DNA of 64,000 nt from Nocardia amikacinitolerans NBRC 108937 (GTDB taxonomy: Bacteria > Actinomycetota > Actinomycetes > Mycobacteriales > Mycobacteriaceae): NCBI RefSeq assembly GCF_001612615.1, contig NZ_BDAU01000002.1:1-64000 (forward strand), written 5' to 3'. Below the pieces are notes generated by a model. That model ran no database searches. It was not told the DNA's origin and saw nothing but the letters and a program-made list of their open reading frames with translations. A program made the translations under genes and the position numbers. Positions 8,119 through 15,708 of this stretch are shown piece after piece. Every line of letters begins with the position of its first letter. The first letter of the stretch is position 1.

Positions 8119-9498
8119 ATGATCGGTACATCGAACTCCTTTGCCCACCATCAGAAATCCGAGGCAACCTACCTCGACGTGGCCGCCAACGACCACGGCC
8201 AGGAGAAGGGGCTACTCGTTCAACGTGCCCTTGCGCGGGTTGCCGATGCCGACCCGCACATCGTCGAGATCGGCCCCGGTGGCGGCGCCGCCGTCGTGTT
8301 CCTGGCATCCCAACTGGAGGCCGAGCCCCGCGATGTTCGTCTCACCCTCATCGAGGCACCTGGCATAACGTCCCACACTCTCACCCAGGCCATTGACCGT
8401 TTCAATACGGTAGGTACGTGCGCGCTGGTACGCGGGTGGGCGCAAGACATCGCGACGTTGGTCAGCGAACCCGTCGATGTCATCAGCGCGTCGGCTCTGC
8501 TGCATGAGGTCTACTCCTACGGCGGTGCCTACAGCGGTCTACACACGATGATCCGGACCTTCCCGAGTGTGCTGAAACCCTATGGTTTCTTCGTATACCG
8601 CGACGTGTACGCCGTCGACGCGCCATCGCTGCACGAGCCCGCCGTCCAGTCCTACAGTGCCCCGTCATGGTTGCAGTTCCTGCGTCTGTTCCTGCCGCAC
8701 TACCTACACCACGGCACCCACCCCTACCACCACCACGACGACGAGGTCATCATCCGCCAGAACTCCCGCATCGTCGCCGCCCCGGAACTCGACCCGCACA
8801 TTTGCGCCCTCATCCACGCCCCGATCGGACTGTTCCGCGAAGCGCAACGCCACTACATCACTCTGCGTGATCACGTATGGCGTTCGGGCATACTGGGATT
8901 CACGCCGATCCTCGACGGGCAACTCTCGGGGGACTGGATAGATTTCCGCACCGGTCACAAGCGCGTGCACTTCGCCTTCACCGATAGCGCGTGGATGTCG
9001 ACCAACGACCGCGCCAACATCCAGGCAGTCAGCGAAACCTACGGCGACCATCACGTGATCGACGGTGACATCTTCGACGCCGTCACCGATGTCGCGCTGA
9101 ACCTGTTCCTCGCAGCCATCGAACGCGGTAACGACGACTGCGGACAGATCTGGAGTAGCTGGCTCGAGCGCGAAGGCCGAGAAACCTACGCCTACCTCAC
9201 CGCCGACGAGCTACTGACGGCATTCGCCGTGCACTCCGCCGAGACCGACACGGGTATTCCGTCTGTCCTCATGCCGGTACGACCCGCCGATGTCTTCGTC
9301 CGAGAACGGCATTACTACAACCGGTTCCTCGGCAAGAATCTCGCCAACCCACTCAGCGACGCCAAGCAGATGGTGTTGTTCCAGAACATCCCTGTCACCG
9401 ACTCCGATGCCCTACAGCAGGCACTCGGAACGATCCGCCAACATTGCTCCAAACCCAGCCTTGCCCGCGTTCACACCGCCATCCACACGAGAGGATGA
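8119..9498 (+). CDS. Class I SAM-dependent methyltransferase, large (459 aa)
   Basis: Motif I of class I methyltransferases is clear: PHIVEIGPGGGAAVVFLAS (about residues 47-65). An acidic strand end (LTLIEAP) and motif IV-like DVISASALLHEVYSYGG follow. A long C-terminal region beyond residue 200 contains a histidine-rich stretch (HYLHHGTHPYHHH) and conserved-looking blocks (RDHVWRSGILGFTPILDG, WIDFRTGHKRV). This makes it much larger than a minimal methyltransferase. ATG 8119 is chosen, although an upstream TTG at 8035 is possible. It is immediately followed by the CYTH gene, so the two probably act together on an unknown substrate. Confidence 0.75.
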   Translation: MIGTSNSFAHHQKSEATYLDVAANDHGQEKGLLVQRALARVADADPHIVEIGPGGGAAVVFLASQLEAEPRDVRLTLIEAPGITSHTLTQAIDRFNTVGTCALVRGWAQDIATLVSEPVDVISASALLHEVYSYGGAYSGLHTMIRTFPSVLKPYGFFVYRDVYAVDAPSLHEPAVQSYSAPSWLQFLRLFLPHYLHHGTHPYHHHDDEVIIRQNSRIVAAPELDPHICALIHAPIGLFREAQRHYITLRDHVWRSGILGFTPILDGQLSGDWIDFRTGHKRVHFAFTDSAWMSTNDRANIQAVSETYGDHHVIDGDIFDAVTDVALNLFLAAIERGNDDCGQIWSSWLEREGRETYAYLTADELLTAFAVHSAETDTGIPSVLMPVRPADVFVRERHYYNRFLGKNLANPLSDAKQMVLFQNIPVTDSDALQQALGTIRQHCSKPSLARVHTAIHTRG

Positions 9499-9506
9499 TT
9501 CAACCC

Positions 9507-10073
9507 ATGCACCTGATCGAGGTCGAGCGTAAACGCGAACTCCCCGACCCCAGTTCCCTCCGCCAGCGGCTCACCGAACTCGGATACCGCGAGGCCGGAC
9601 ACCTCACTGAGGTCGACACCTACTACAGCCGCCCCGATGTCGACTACATGAAAACTGTTGAGTGCCTCCGCATTCGGCAGCGAGACGGGTTCGCCGAAAT
9701 CACTTACAAGCCACCGTCGAATGCCAGCACCCACAGCGACGCCGACGTGATCGCCAAACGCGAAACCAACGTGGCTCTCAGTAGTCCCGACCAAGCCTCA
9801 GCGGCCAACCAACTACTCGCCGCAATCGGCATGGTCGAACTCGTTCGCGTTGAGAAGGCTCGCACCATCTACGAGCATCCCGAACACGACGACGTCATCG
9901 TCGCTATCGACGCCGTCACCCATGCCGGAACCTTCGTCGAAACCGAGGTCACCGCCCCAGACACCTACGCTGCAACCATCCATCTCGAAGAGGTCGAAAC
10001 CGAACTCGGCATAGCCGATTACCCGGTCGTCGGCCTGCCCTACCGCGATCTCGTCATGGCCGTAGCCCACTGA
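9507..10073 (+). CDS. CYTH-domain protein (class IV adenylate cyclase/triphosphatase fold)
   Basis: This 188-residue protein has the CYTH signature: ExExK at the N-terminus (Glu5, Glu7, Lys9 in IEVERKREL), CLRIRQRDG, ITYKPP, KRE, VEKAR and the paired glutamates in FVETEV, so the tunnel residues look intact. CYTH enzymes bind triphosphates or nucleotides (CyaB adenylate cyclase, thiamine triphosphatase, inorganic triphosphatase), and which activity applies here cannot be told. ATG 9507 has GAGAGG 12 bases upstream, while ATG 9495 overlaps the methyltransferase stop. It is the last full-size gene of the cassette. Confidence 0.8.
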   Translation: MHLIEVERKRELPDPSSLRQRLTELGYREAGHLTEVDTYYSRPDVDYMKTVECLRIRQRDGFAEITYKPPSNASTHSDADVIAKRETNVALSSPDQASAANQLLAAIGMVELVRVEKARTIYEHPEHDDVIVAIDAVTHAGTFVETEVTAPDTYAATIHLEEVETELGIADYPVVGLPYRDLVMAVAH

Positions 10074-10126
10074 TAAACAACCTGGAAAGGACTTCCCGCA
10101 CACCCGACCCTCGCCATGAACGCGGC

Positions 10127-10159
10127 AACCCAAACCCCCGGCGTCAGTCCCCTTGGGTT
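10127..10159 (+). terminator. Possible weak terminator after the CYTH gene
   Basis: aacccaa and ttgggtt can pair across a 19-base loop, 53 bp after the CYTH stop, followed by taagga rather than a U-run. The structure is weak. It may instead be a leader hairpin for the small frame at 10198. Confidence 0.3.
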
Positions 10160-10197
10160 TAAGGATCGTCGCAACACCGCAGCACAGGGAGATTGTG

Positions 10198-10293
10198 ATG
10201 GACACGTCAGCTGGTGACATGTTGGTTACGCACTCCTCTAACGGCCGCTTGCGCAAGGGAGACGACGATGTCACCTCCCCAACAGCCCCGTGA
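10198..10293 (+). CDS. Possible 31-aa peptide at the end of the cassette
   Basis: ATG at 10198 is preceded by AGGGAG at 5-base spacing and encodes a 31-residue polar peptide starting MDTSAGDMLVTHSSNG and ending TSPTAP. A second short frame (ATG 10268, stop 10331-10333, 21 codons, preceded by AAGGGAG) overlaps it. Neither has a hydrophobic segment. They could be small cistrons or a peptide substrate of the methyltransferase, or chance. The good ribosome sites are the only support. Confidence 0.3.
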   Translation: MDTSAGDMLVTHSSNGRLRKGDDDVTSPTAP

Positions 10294-10413
10294 TTCGGCG
10301 CGGCGAGAGCACGAATCCGGATGGATCGGTTAGGCAGTGGTGGAACCGCTGCCGACGGTCCGCGCGGGATTGACCGCTACTGGTCTCTGACCACAGAGCT
10401 TCTTCGAACACAT

Positions 10414-10617
10414 CGCTGGTCGGTGAATCCTGACGGCACGCTTGACGGGTGTCGTCGAAGGCTGACCAGGACAACAACCAGATTCGCAGGCGATGTCGCA
10501 TGCACCTCACATTTGCTGTTGCTGCGTCGTCGGAGTTCTCGAAGCGCAGAGTGGGCCGCCGGGTAGCGGATCGCGGCCCAGAAAGTCGAACGGAGACAAC
10601 ATGACCTCGATTGAATC
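10414..10617. repeat. 205-bp direct repeat, right copy
   Basis: This is the partner of 4064-4269, with about a dozen mismatches and one 2-base indel by eye. It carries the same Shine-Dalgarno and ATG. The gene here continues for about 31 codons before the similarity to a SnoaL-like protein ends. Confidence 0.85.
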
Positions 10618-10695
10618 CCAGATCAGGGCGTTTCTGGAGGACCGTGCAGAGGCGCAACGATCGAAGGACATCGACGGCCTCATGTCGTTCTATTC
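10601..10695 (+). pseudogene. SnoaL/NTF2-like gene, N-terminal fragment
   Basis: The first 31 codons read as MTSIESQIRAFLEDRAEAQR and continue to DGLMSFYS, the typical first helix of SnoaL-like (NTF2-fold, DUF4440-type) proteins. After about 10695 the frame loses similarity and runs into the sequence before the 10852-10929 repeat. The gene has therefore been truncated, and the left 205-bp repeat holds an even shorter stump of the same start. Between 10696 and 10851 the minus strand shows a protein-like fragment (SLTGAQALASLADIGCTPDE) without a start or known family. Confidence 0.55.
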
Positions 10696-10851
10696 GCTCC
10701 CACGCCCTACGCAATTCATCCGGCGTGCACCCGATATCGGCCAGCGAAGCGAGAGCTTGCGCGCCAGTCAACGAATCCTGTTCGGCACGAAGCACTTTCA
10801 ACATCAGTTTCAGTCCCGCGGATGGTGCGTTCGATCACCCGCAAGTCGTCC

Positions 10852-10929
10852 CCGTCCGGAACACGCCGCAGGTAGGAGCGCGACGGCTCAGCGCACGACG
10901 CGTCGCCCGGCACCGACCCGACAGCACAG
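10852..10929. repeat. Direct repeat, right copy (island boundary candidate)
   Basis: This is the counterpart of 719-793: cggaacacgccgc, aggtaggagcgcgacggctc and cgacccgacagcacag are shared. It lies 58 bp before the MmyB-type regulator gene, so everything between 794 and 10851 may be inserted material. Confidence 0.6.
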
Positions 10930-10987
10930 AATCGCGATTCGCCAGGACGACACACCGCAGCCGCACGCCGAATTGTTAGCGTGGACT

Positions 10988-11842
10988 ATGCCCAGCGAAT
11001 CCCCCGTGGCGGCGACCCTGCGCCGCGAGCAGCTCCGCGATTTCCTGCGCACCCGCCGCGCCCGGCTCACCCCCGGTGACGTCGGCCTGATCGCGGCGGG
11101 CAAGCGGCGCACGCCGGGGCTGCGCAGGGAGGAGGTCGCGATGCTGGCCGGGGTCGGCGTCTCCTGGTACACGTGGCTCGAGCAGGGGCGCGGCATCAAG
11201 GTGTCGGCGGAGGTCCTCGACGCGGTCGGCCGCGCGCTACGCCTGACCGAGCCCGAACGCGCGCACCTCTATGTGCTCGCCGGTCTCAATCCGCCCCGTA
11301 CGGGCGCGGCGCGCGACACCGAGGTCTCGCCACAGCTTCGGCAGGTGGTCGACGCGTGGGCGCCGCGTCCGGCGATCCTGCGCGACCGTTATTGGAACCT
11401 GCTCGCGATCAACGAGGCGACGCGCGCCGTGTTCGGCTACGACGACGCCGACCGCAACTGCATCGTCTCGTTCTTCACCAATGCCCGCTACCGCGGCATG
11501 CACGACCCGTGGGCGTCCATCGCGCCCGCGGTCGTCGCCGCCTTCCGCGCCGATGCCGACCAAGCCCCCGACGATCCGGAGTTCCGCCGCGTCATCGACG
11601 AACTCACCTCGGCCAGTAGCGAATTCGCCGAGCTGTGGACCCGCCACGACGTCGGCGTCCCCGGGCAGGGCGTGAAGGCGGTGCGCCATCCGGAGGCAGG
11701 CGAGCTGTTCTTCGATGTGACGACCTTGGTGGTCGCCGACCGCCCCGATCTGCACCTGGAGCTGTACCACCCGCGGCCGGGGACCGCGACCGAGGAGCGG
11801 ATCGCCCAGCTCTTGCGCGCCCCGGTGGCCGCGTCGGTCTGA
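10988..11842 (+). CDS. MmyB-type helix-turn-helix transcriptional regulator
   Basis: This 284-residue protein has an N-terminal HTH (about residues 10-78) with the characteristic GKRRTPGLRREEVAMLAGVG and YTWLEQGR. It is followed by an MmyB-like ligand-binding domain (RDRYWNLLAINEATRAVFGY, then the FDVTTLVV and LELYHPRPGT strands). Such regulators usually sit next to the oxidoreductase they control, and the SDR gene starts 73 bp downstream in the same direction. ATG at 10988 gives the standard family N-terminus. The ligand is unknown. Confidence 0.85.
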   Translation: MPSESPVAATLRREQLRDFLRTRRARLTPGDVGLIAAGKRRTPGLRREEVAMLAGVGVSWYTWLEQGRGIKVSAEVLDAVGRALRLTEPERAHLYVLAGLNPPRTGAARDTEVSPQLRQVVDAWAPRPAILRDRYWNLLAINEATRAVFGYDDADRNCIVSFFTNARYRGMHDPWASIAPAVVAAFRADADQAPDDPEFRRVIDELTSASSEFAELWTRHDVGVPGQGVKAVRHPEAGELFFDVTTLVVADRPDLHLELYHPRPGTATEERIAQLLRAPVAASV

Positions 11843-11915
11843 TCAGGGTGGTGTTGCCAGACCCACGTTGATCACACACTGTTTGCCACGCGCCGGGCTC
11901 GGCAGGCTGAATGCC

Positions 11916-12695
11916 ATGACGCACAACACTTCCGGCACCTTCCGATTCCAGGACAAGATCGCCCTCGTCACCGGCGGATCCAGCGGGATGGGTCTGGCGA
12001 CCGCGCGGCGACTGCTCGCCGAGGGCGCCGCCGTGGTGATCACCGGCCGGGACAAGGCCCGGCTCGATGCCGCGGTCCAGGAACTCGGCGGCGGCGACCG
12101 CCTCCTCGCGATGCCCGGTGACGCGTCCAGCCTCACCGATCTCGACGCGCTGACCGACGCGATCCGGGAACGCTTCGGCCGCCTCGACGTGGTCTTCGCC
12201 AATGCCGGTGTCGCCTCCTTCCAGCCGCACGCCGACGTGACCGAGGCCGAGTTCGACCGCGTGGTCGACATCAACTTCAAGGGCGTGTTCTTCACGCTGC
12301 AGAAGACGCTGCCGCTGCTGTCCGACGGCGCGGCGATCGTCGTCAACGCCTCGTGGACCCTGCACCGCGGCATGCCGGGCGCCTCGCTCTACGCGGCGAC
12401 CAAGGCGGCGGTCCACAACCTCGCGCACACCCTCGCCGCGGAACTCGGCCCGCGGCGCATCCGCGTCAACTCGGTGAGCCCCGGCTACATCGAGACCCCG
12501 ATGTTCCACGCCGAAGTGTCGGCGGAGGCGCGGACCGCCGTCGTCGGCGAGGTGGTCGCCGGACGGATCGGCACCGCCGAGGACGTCGCCGACGCCGTCG
12601 CGTTCCTCGCCTCCGCGGAGGCGTCCTACGTCAACGGCCAGGATCTGGTCATCGACGGCGGCTTGGTCGCCGCGATCCCGGGCAAGCTCCTCTGA
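11916..12695 (+). CDS. SDR family oxidoreductase
   Basis: This is a 259-residue classical short-chain dehydrogenase/reductase: TGGSSGMG cofactor loop near residue 17, NAG (VVFANAGVA), catalytic serine region (VNASWTL), YAATK (Tyr-x-x-x-Lys) and a C-terminal VIDGG. It is NAD(P)-dependent with unknown substrate. It follows the MmyB-type regulator, its likely controller, and its stop faces the enoyl-CoA hydratase gene tail-to-tail 13 bp away. Confidence 0.88.
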   Translation: MTHNTSGTFRFQDKIALVTGGSSGMGLATARRLLAEGAAVVITGRDKARLDAAVQELGGGDRLLAMPGDASSLTDLDALTDAIRERFGRLDVVFANAGVASFQPHADVTEAEFDRVVDINFKGVFFTLQKTLPLLSDGAAIVVNASWTLHRGMPGASLYAATKAAVHNLAHTLAAELGPRRIRVNSVSPGYIETPMFHAEVSAEARTAVVGEVVAGRIGTAEDVADAVAFLASAEASYVNGQDLVIDGGLVAAIPGKLL

Positions 12696-12708
12696 GCTCG
12701 TCGGCGAA

Positions 12709-13521
12709 TCACTTGACGTCCAATGCCTGGAAGGCCGGAGCGCGCTTCTCCAGGTAGCTGCGCACCCCTTCGGCCGCGTCGGGGTGGCGGAAGGATTCGA
12801 CCATCAGCCGGTCGGCGACGCGGACGGCGGTGTCGAAGTCGATGTCCAGCCCCTGGTACACCTGCTCCTTGATGACGCTCATCGAGGTGGGCGAACTGAA
12901 CTGCGCCAGCTCGGTGGCATAGTCGATCGCCGCCGTCAGCAGGTTCGCTGAATCGACGACACGGTCGACCAGACCGATCCGCTGCGCTTCTTCGCCGGTG
13001 ATCACGCGCCCGGAGAGCAGGAGGTCGAGGGCGCGGCTCGGACCGATGAGCCGTGGTAGCAACCACGCGATGCCGTATTCGGCGATCAACCCGCGCCGGA
13101 CGAAAGCCGTGGTGAGCTTGGCCTCGGGGGTGCTGAATCTGAGGTCGCAGTACAGCGCCTCGACCAGACCGAGTCCAGCCGCGGCGCCGTTGATGGCGGC
13201 GATCATCGGTTTGCGCACCGTCAGCGGGAAGGCGCGGGGCCGCGGCCGTTGCACCGGCCGCAGATCGTCGGCGGTGCTGGCCTCGTGCAGGTCGTCCATG
13301 TCGGCTCCGGCACAGAAGCCGCGCCCGGCGCCGGTGACGACGATGGCCCGCACGTCGGGATCGGCCTCGGCCTCGTCCAGGAGCTCGAAGTATCGCCGCT
13401 CGAGTTCGTCGGTCCAGGCGTTGAGGCGTTCGGGTCGGTTCAACGTGAGTACCAGGACCGGACCGCGCCGCTCGGCGAGGACCGGCTCTCGGCACTCGGC
13501 CGCCGGGCTCCGCTCGATCAT
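12709..13521 (-). CDS. Enoyl-CoA hydratase/isomerase family protein
   Basis: This 270-residue crotonase-fold enzyme shows the two oxyanion-hole segments GAGRGFCAGADM and NGAAAGLGLVEA and the LLLSGRVITGEEAQRIGLVD helix region typical of the family. It presumably hydrates a 2-enoyl-CoA in the catabolic cluster that extends rightward to 25.2 kb on the same strand. It is 59 bp downstream of the ACAD10/11-like dehydrogenase, probably in one transcript driven from the operator at 14851-14873. Confidence 0.85.
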   Translation of the reverse strand: MIERSPAAECREPVLAERRGPVLVLTLNRPERLNAWTDELERRYFELLDEAEADPDVRAIVVTGAGRGFCAGADMDDLHEASTADDLRPVQRPRPRAFPLTVRKPMIAAINGAAAGLGLVEALYCDLRFSTPEAKLTTAFVRRGLIAEYGIAWLLPRLIGPSRALDLLLSGRVITGEEAQRIGLVDRVVDSANLLTAAIDYATELAQFSSPTSMSVIKEQVYQGLDIDFDTAVRVADRLMVESFRHPDAAEGVRSYLEKRAPAFQALDVK

Positions 13522-13580
13522 CGGATTCCTTTCATCGGTTCAGAGGCATTGCTGCGCAAGGTAATTCAGTTCGGCGCGGT

Positions 13581-14789
13581 TCAGCGATACTTGCGCAGTT
13601 CCTGCTGGGCGATGGCGCGCTTGTGGACTTCGTCCGGTCCGTCCGCGAGGCGCAGGGTTCGAACGTCGGCCCACGCACGGGCCAGCGGGAAATCGTCGGT
13701 GACACCGGCGCCGCCGTGCACCTGGATGGCTCGATCGAGAACCTTCAGCGCCATAGTCGGCGCGGCCACCTTGATGGCGGCGATCTCCGTGCGCGCGGCC
13801 TTGTTGCCGACGGTGTCCATCATCCACGCGGCCTTCAAGGTGAGCAGCCGGGTTTGTTCGATCTCGATTCGCGCCTCGGCGATCCAGTCCTGGATATTGG
13901 CCCGCTCACTGAGCGGCGACCCGAAGGTGGTGCGGGATTCGGCGCGACGGCACAGCAGCTCCAGTGCCCGCTCGGCGACGCCGATCGCGCGCATGCAGTG
14001 GTGGATTCGGCCCGGCCCCAGCCGAGCCTGACTGATCGCGAACCCCTCCCCTTCGCCGGCGAGGACGTCGGCCGCGGGCACTCGCACGTTGTCGAAGTCG
14101 ATTTCGGCGTGGCCCTCGCGATCCATGTAGCCGAAGACCGGCAGGCTACGCAGGATGGTGATGCCCGGCGCGTCGATCGGCACGACCATCATCGACTGCT
14201 GGCGGTGCGCCGGCGCGCTCGGATCGGTCTTGCCCATCACGATCAGCACCGTGCAGTTCTTGTGCATGGCGTTGGAGGCGAACCACTTTCGGCCGTTCAA
14301 CACGTAGTCGTCGCCATCGCGGGTCATGCTGAGCTCGATGTTGGTGGCGTCCGAGCTGGCGACCGCGGGTTCGGTCATCGCGAAGGCCGAGCGAATCGTG
14401 CCGTCCAGCAGTGGCCGGAGGTACTTCTCCTTGTGGGCTTCGGTACCGAAGAGAGTGAGGACCTCCATGTTGCCGGTGTCCGGCGCCGCGCAGTTGGTCG
14501 CTTCCGACGCGAGATGCAGGCTGCGGCCCATGATCTCGGCCAGCGGCGCGTATTCGAGGTTGGTCAGCCCAGGTCCCCATTCGGGGTGCGGGTGGAACAG
14601 ATTCCACAATCCGCGGCGGCGCGCTTCGGTTTTGAGTTCATCGATGATCGGCGGCTGGAAGTGCGGATCACCGGACTTGTGCATCTGTTCCTCGTAGACG
14701 GATTCCGCCGGATAGACGTGTTCGTCCATGAACGCGAGCAGATCCGCCCGGTACCGCTCGGCACGCTCGGACATTTCGAAGAGCTGCAT
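13581..14789 (-). CDS. ACAD10/11-like acyl-CoA dehydrogenase
   Basis: This 402-residue flavoprotein has all the acyl-CoA dehydrogenase landmarks: [38 protein letters not shown] and [16 protein letters not shown]. The [12 protein letters not shown] and GRIHHCMR signatures are those I recall from the ACAD10/ACAD11 branch. That branch handles 4-hydroxyacyl-CoA through a phosphorylated intermediate in mammals and in the bacterial levulinate (Lva) pathway. It is the first gene of its transcript. A 20-bp palindrome lies 65 bp upstream, shared with the SDR gene at 25.2 kb. Confidence 0.82.
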   Translation of the reverse strand: MQLFEMSERAERYRADLLAFMDEHVYPAESVYEEQMHKSGDPHFQPPIIDELKTEARRRGLWNLFHPHPEWGPGLTNLEYAPLAEIMGRSLHLASEATNCAAPDTGNMEVLTLFGTEAHKEKYLRPLLDGTIRSAFAMTEPAVASSDATNIELSMTRDGDDYVLNGRKWFASNAMHKNCTVLIVMGKTDPSAPAHRQQSMMVVPIDAPGITILRSLPVFGYMDREGHAEIDFDNVRVPAADVLAGEGEGFAISQARLGPGRIHHCMRAIGVAERALELLCRRAESRTTFGSPLSERANIQDWIAEARIEIEQTRLLTLKAAWMMDTVGNKAARTEIAAIKVAAPTMALKVLDRAIQVHGGAGVTDDFPLARAWADVRTLRLADGPDEVHKRAIAQQELRKYR

Positions 14790-14850
14790 GAAGACTCCTA
14801 GAGAAAGCGGACCCAGAACCTGCGCTGCGCAGGGGCCGCCCTTCGTTTGT

Positions 14851-14873
14851 ATATGAATCTGACGTCAACTTCA
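14851..14873. promoter_or_regulatory. Palindromic operator candidate, site 1
   Basis: TGAATCTGACGTCAACTTCA (14854-14873) is a dyad of the form TGAAnnTGACGTCAnnTTCA. With three preceding bases (ata) it is identical to 25306-25328. It precedes the ACAD10/11-like gene, and the QsdR-type repressor gene ends 75 bp away, so that TetR protein is the probable ligand. Confidence 0.8.
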
Positions 14874-14948
14874 AGTATTCGGCCCTGACTTACCCGTGCC
14901 GGCGAACCTTGCCCGTCGTTCAGGAGGCGAGAAGCACGCTCCGCGCGC

Positions 14949-15539
14949 TCACTCCGCCTGAAGCACCCCTTCGACCAAGGCGGTGACGAGTGTCGACGCC
15001 GTGGCGACGCTCGATTGCCGACCCGTCAAACGGTCGGCGTACAAGATGGATTCACCGAGTCGCACCACGGCGAAGGCGACGGTGTCCAGGTCCACCGAAG
15101 GTCGCAGGCCGCCCTCTCGGACGTCGCGTTCCAGCAGGTCCCGGATGGCGGCGATCATCCGGGGTTGGACCGCGCCCGCCGGATCGGTCAAAGCCCTGAT
15201 CGCCGGAATCGGCTCCTCCTCCAACAGTTTCTGGAAGCCGATGTCACGGCCGGTCCGCACGCCGTGATCGGTGACGATCCACATGCTGCGCAATGCTCCG
15301 CTTTTGTTGCGCACGACGTTGCCGTTCGCACGCTGCCAGCGACGGATGGAGTAGTCCAGGTTACGTCGGCTCAACCACCACAGCGCCTCGCTCAGGAGCT
15401 GATCACGGTTGCCCGCCCGCCGGAACAACGTCACCCGCGAGATGTGCAATTCGCTTGCCAGCGCACCGAGGTCGAGGCGCCTGCCCTCCACGATCGCGGC
15501 CGCCGCGCAACGGATGATGTCTTCGCTTTCCACCGGCAT
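14949..15539 (-). CDS. QsdR-type TetR family transcriptional regulator
   Basis: This 196-residue regulator has an N-terminal TetR helix-turn-helix (about residues 4-52: IIRCAAAAIVEGRRLDLGAL, then LHISRVTLFRRAGNRDQLL). Its C-terminal part resembles that of QsdR of Rhodococcus, which represses the gamma-lactone/N-acyl-homoserine-lactone degradation operon. The LFRR in place of the usual YYHF is typical of this group. ATG 15539 is selected because the longer frame upstream has no family-like content. It sits within the cluster it likely controls. The 23-bp palindromes at 14851 and 25306 are candidate operators. Confidence 0.75.
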   Translation of the reverse strand: MPVESEDIIRCAAAAIVEGRRLDLGALASELHISRVTLFRRAGNRDQLLSEALWWLSRRNLDYSIRRWQRANGNVVRNKSGALRSMWIVTDHGVRTGRDIGFQKLLEEEPIPAIRALTDPAGAVQPRMIAAIRDLLERDVREGGLRPSVDLDTVAFAVVRLGESILYADRLTGRQSSVATASTLVTALVEGVLQAE

Positions 15540-15578
15540 AGTCCCTACCGTAAGCGCACGGCATTCGCGGCCGTCGCA

Positions 15579-15605
15579 GTGCACCGATGTGACTCGCCGG
15601 TGCAC
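15579..15605. promoter_or_regulatory. Inverted repeat between thiolase and QsdR-type genes
   Basis: gtgcaccg and cggtgcac pair perfectly across 11 bases. It lies 40 bp upstream of the regulator's ATG and 104 bp past the thiolase stop. It could be a terminator-like hairpin of the thiolase transcript or an operator for the regulator's own promoter. There is no U-run. Confidence 0.45.
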
Positions 15606-15708
15606 TCGACAAGCTCGGCCCTCCCCCAACTCGCTACTGGCAATTCGCCCGAACCGAGCGGACGGCGGCCGCTCGTCTACCCGGAGGAACCCGCCCGAAT
15701 CGTCGCGC

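Noticed and set aside
10716..10955. Minus-strand frame across the right boundary repeat (contains CAEPSRSYL)
   Set aside because: The same peptide arises from the reverse of the duplicated glycosylase 3' end at 719-793, so it is a by-product of the repeat, not a gene.
10493..10987. In-frame extension upstream of the MmyB-type regulator
   Set aside because: It runs through the 205-bp repeat and the SnoaL-like fragment without a coherent domain; the family N-terminus begins at 10988.
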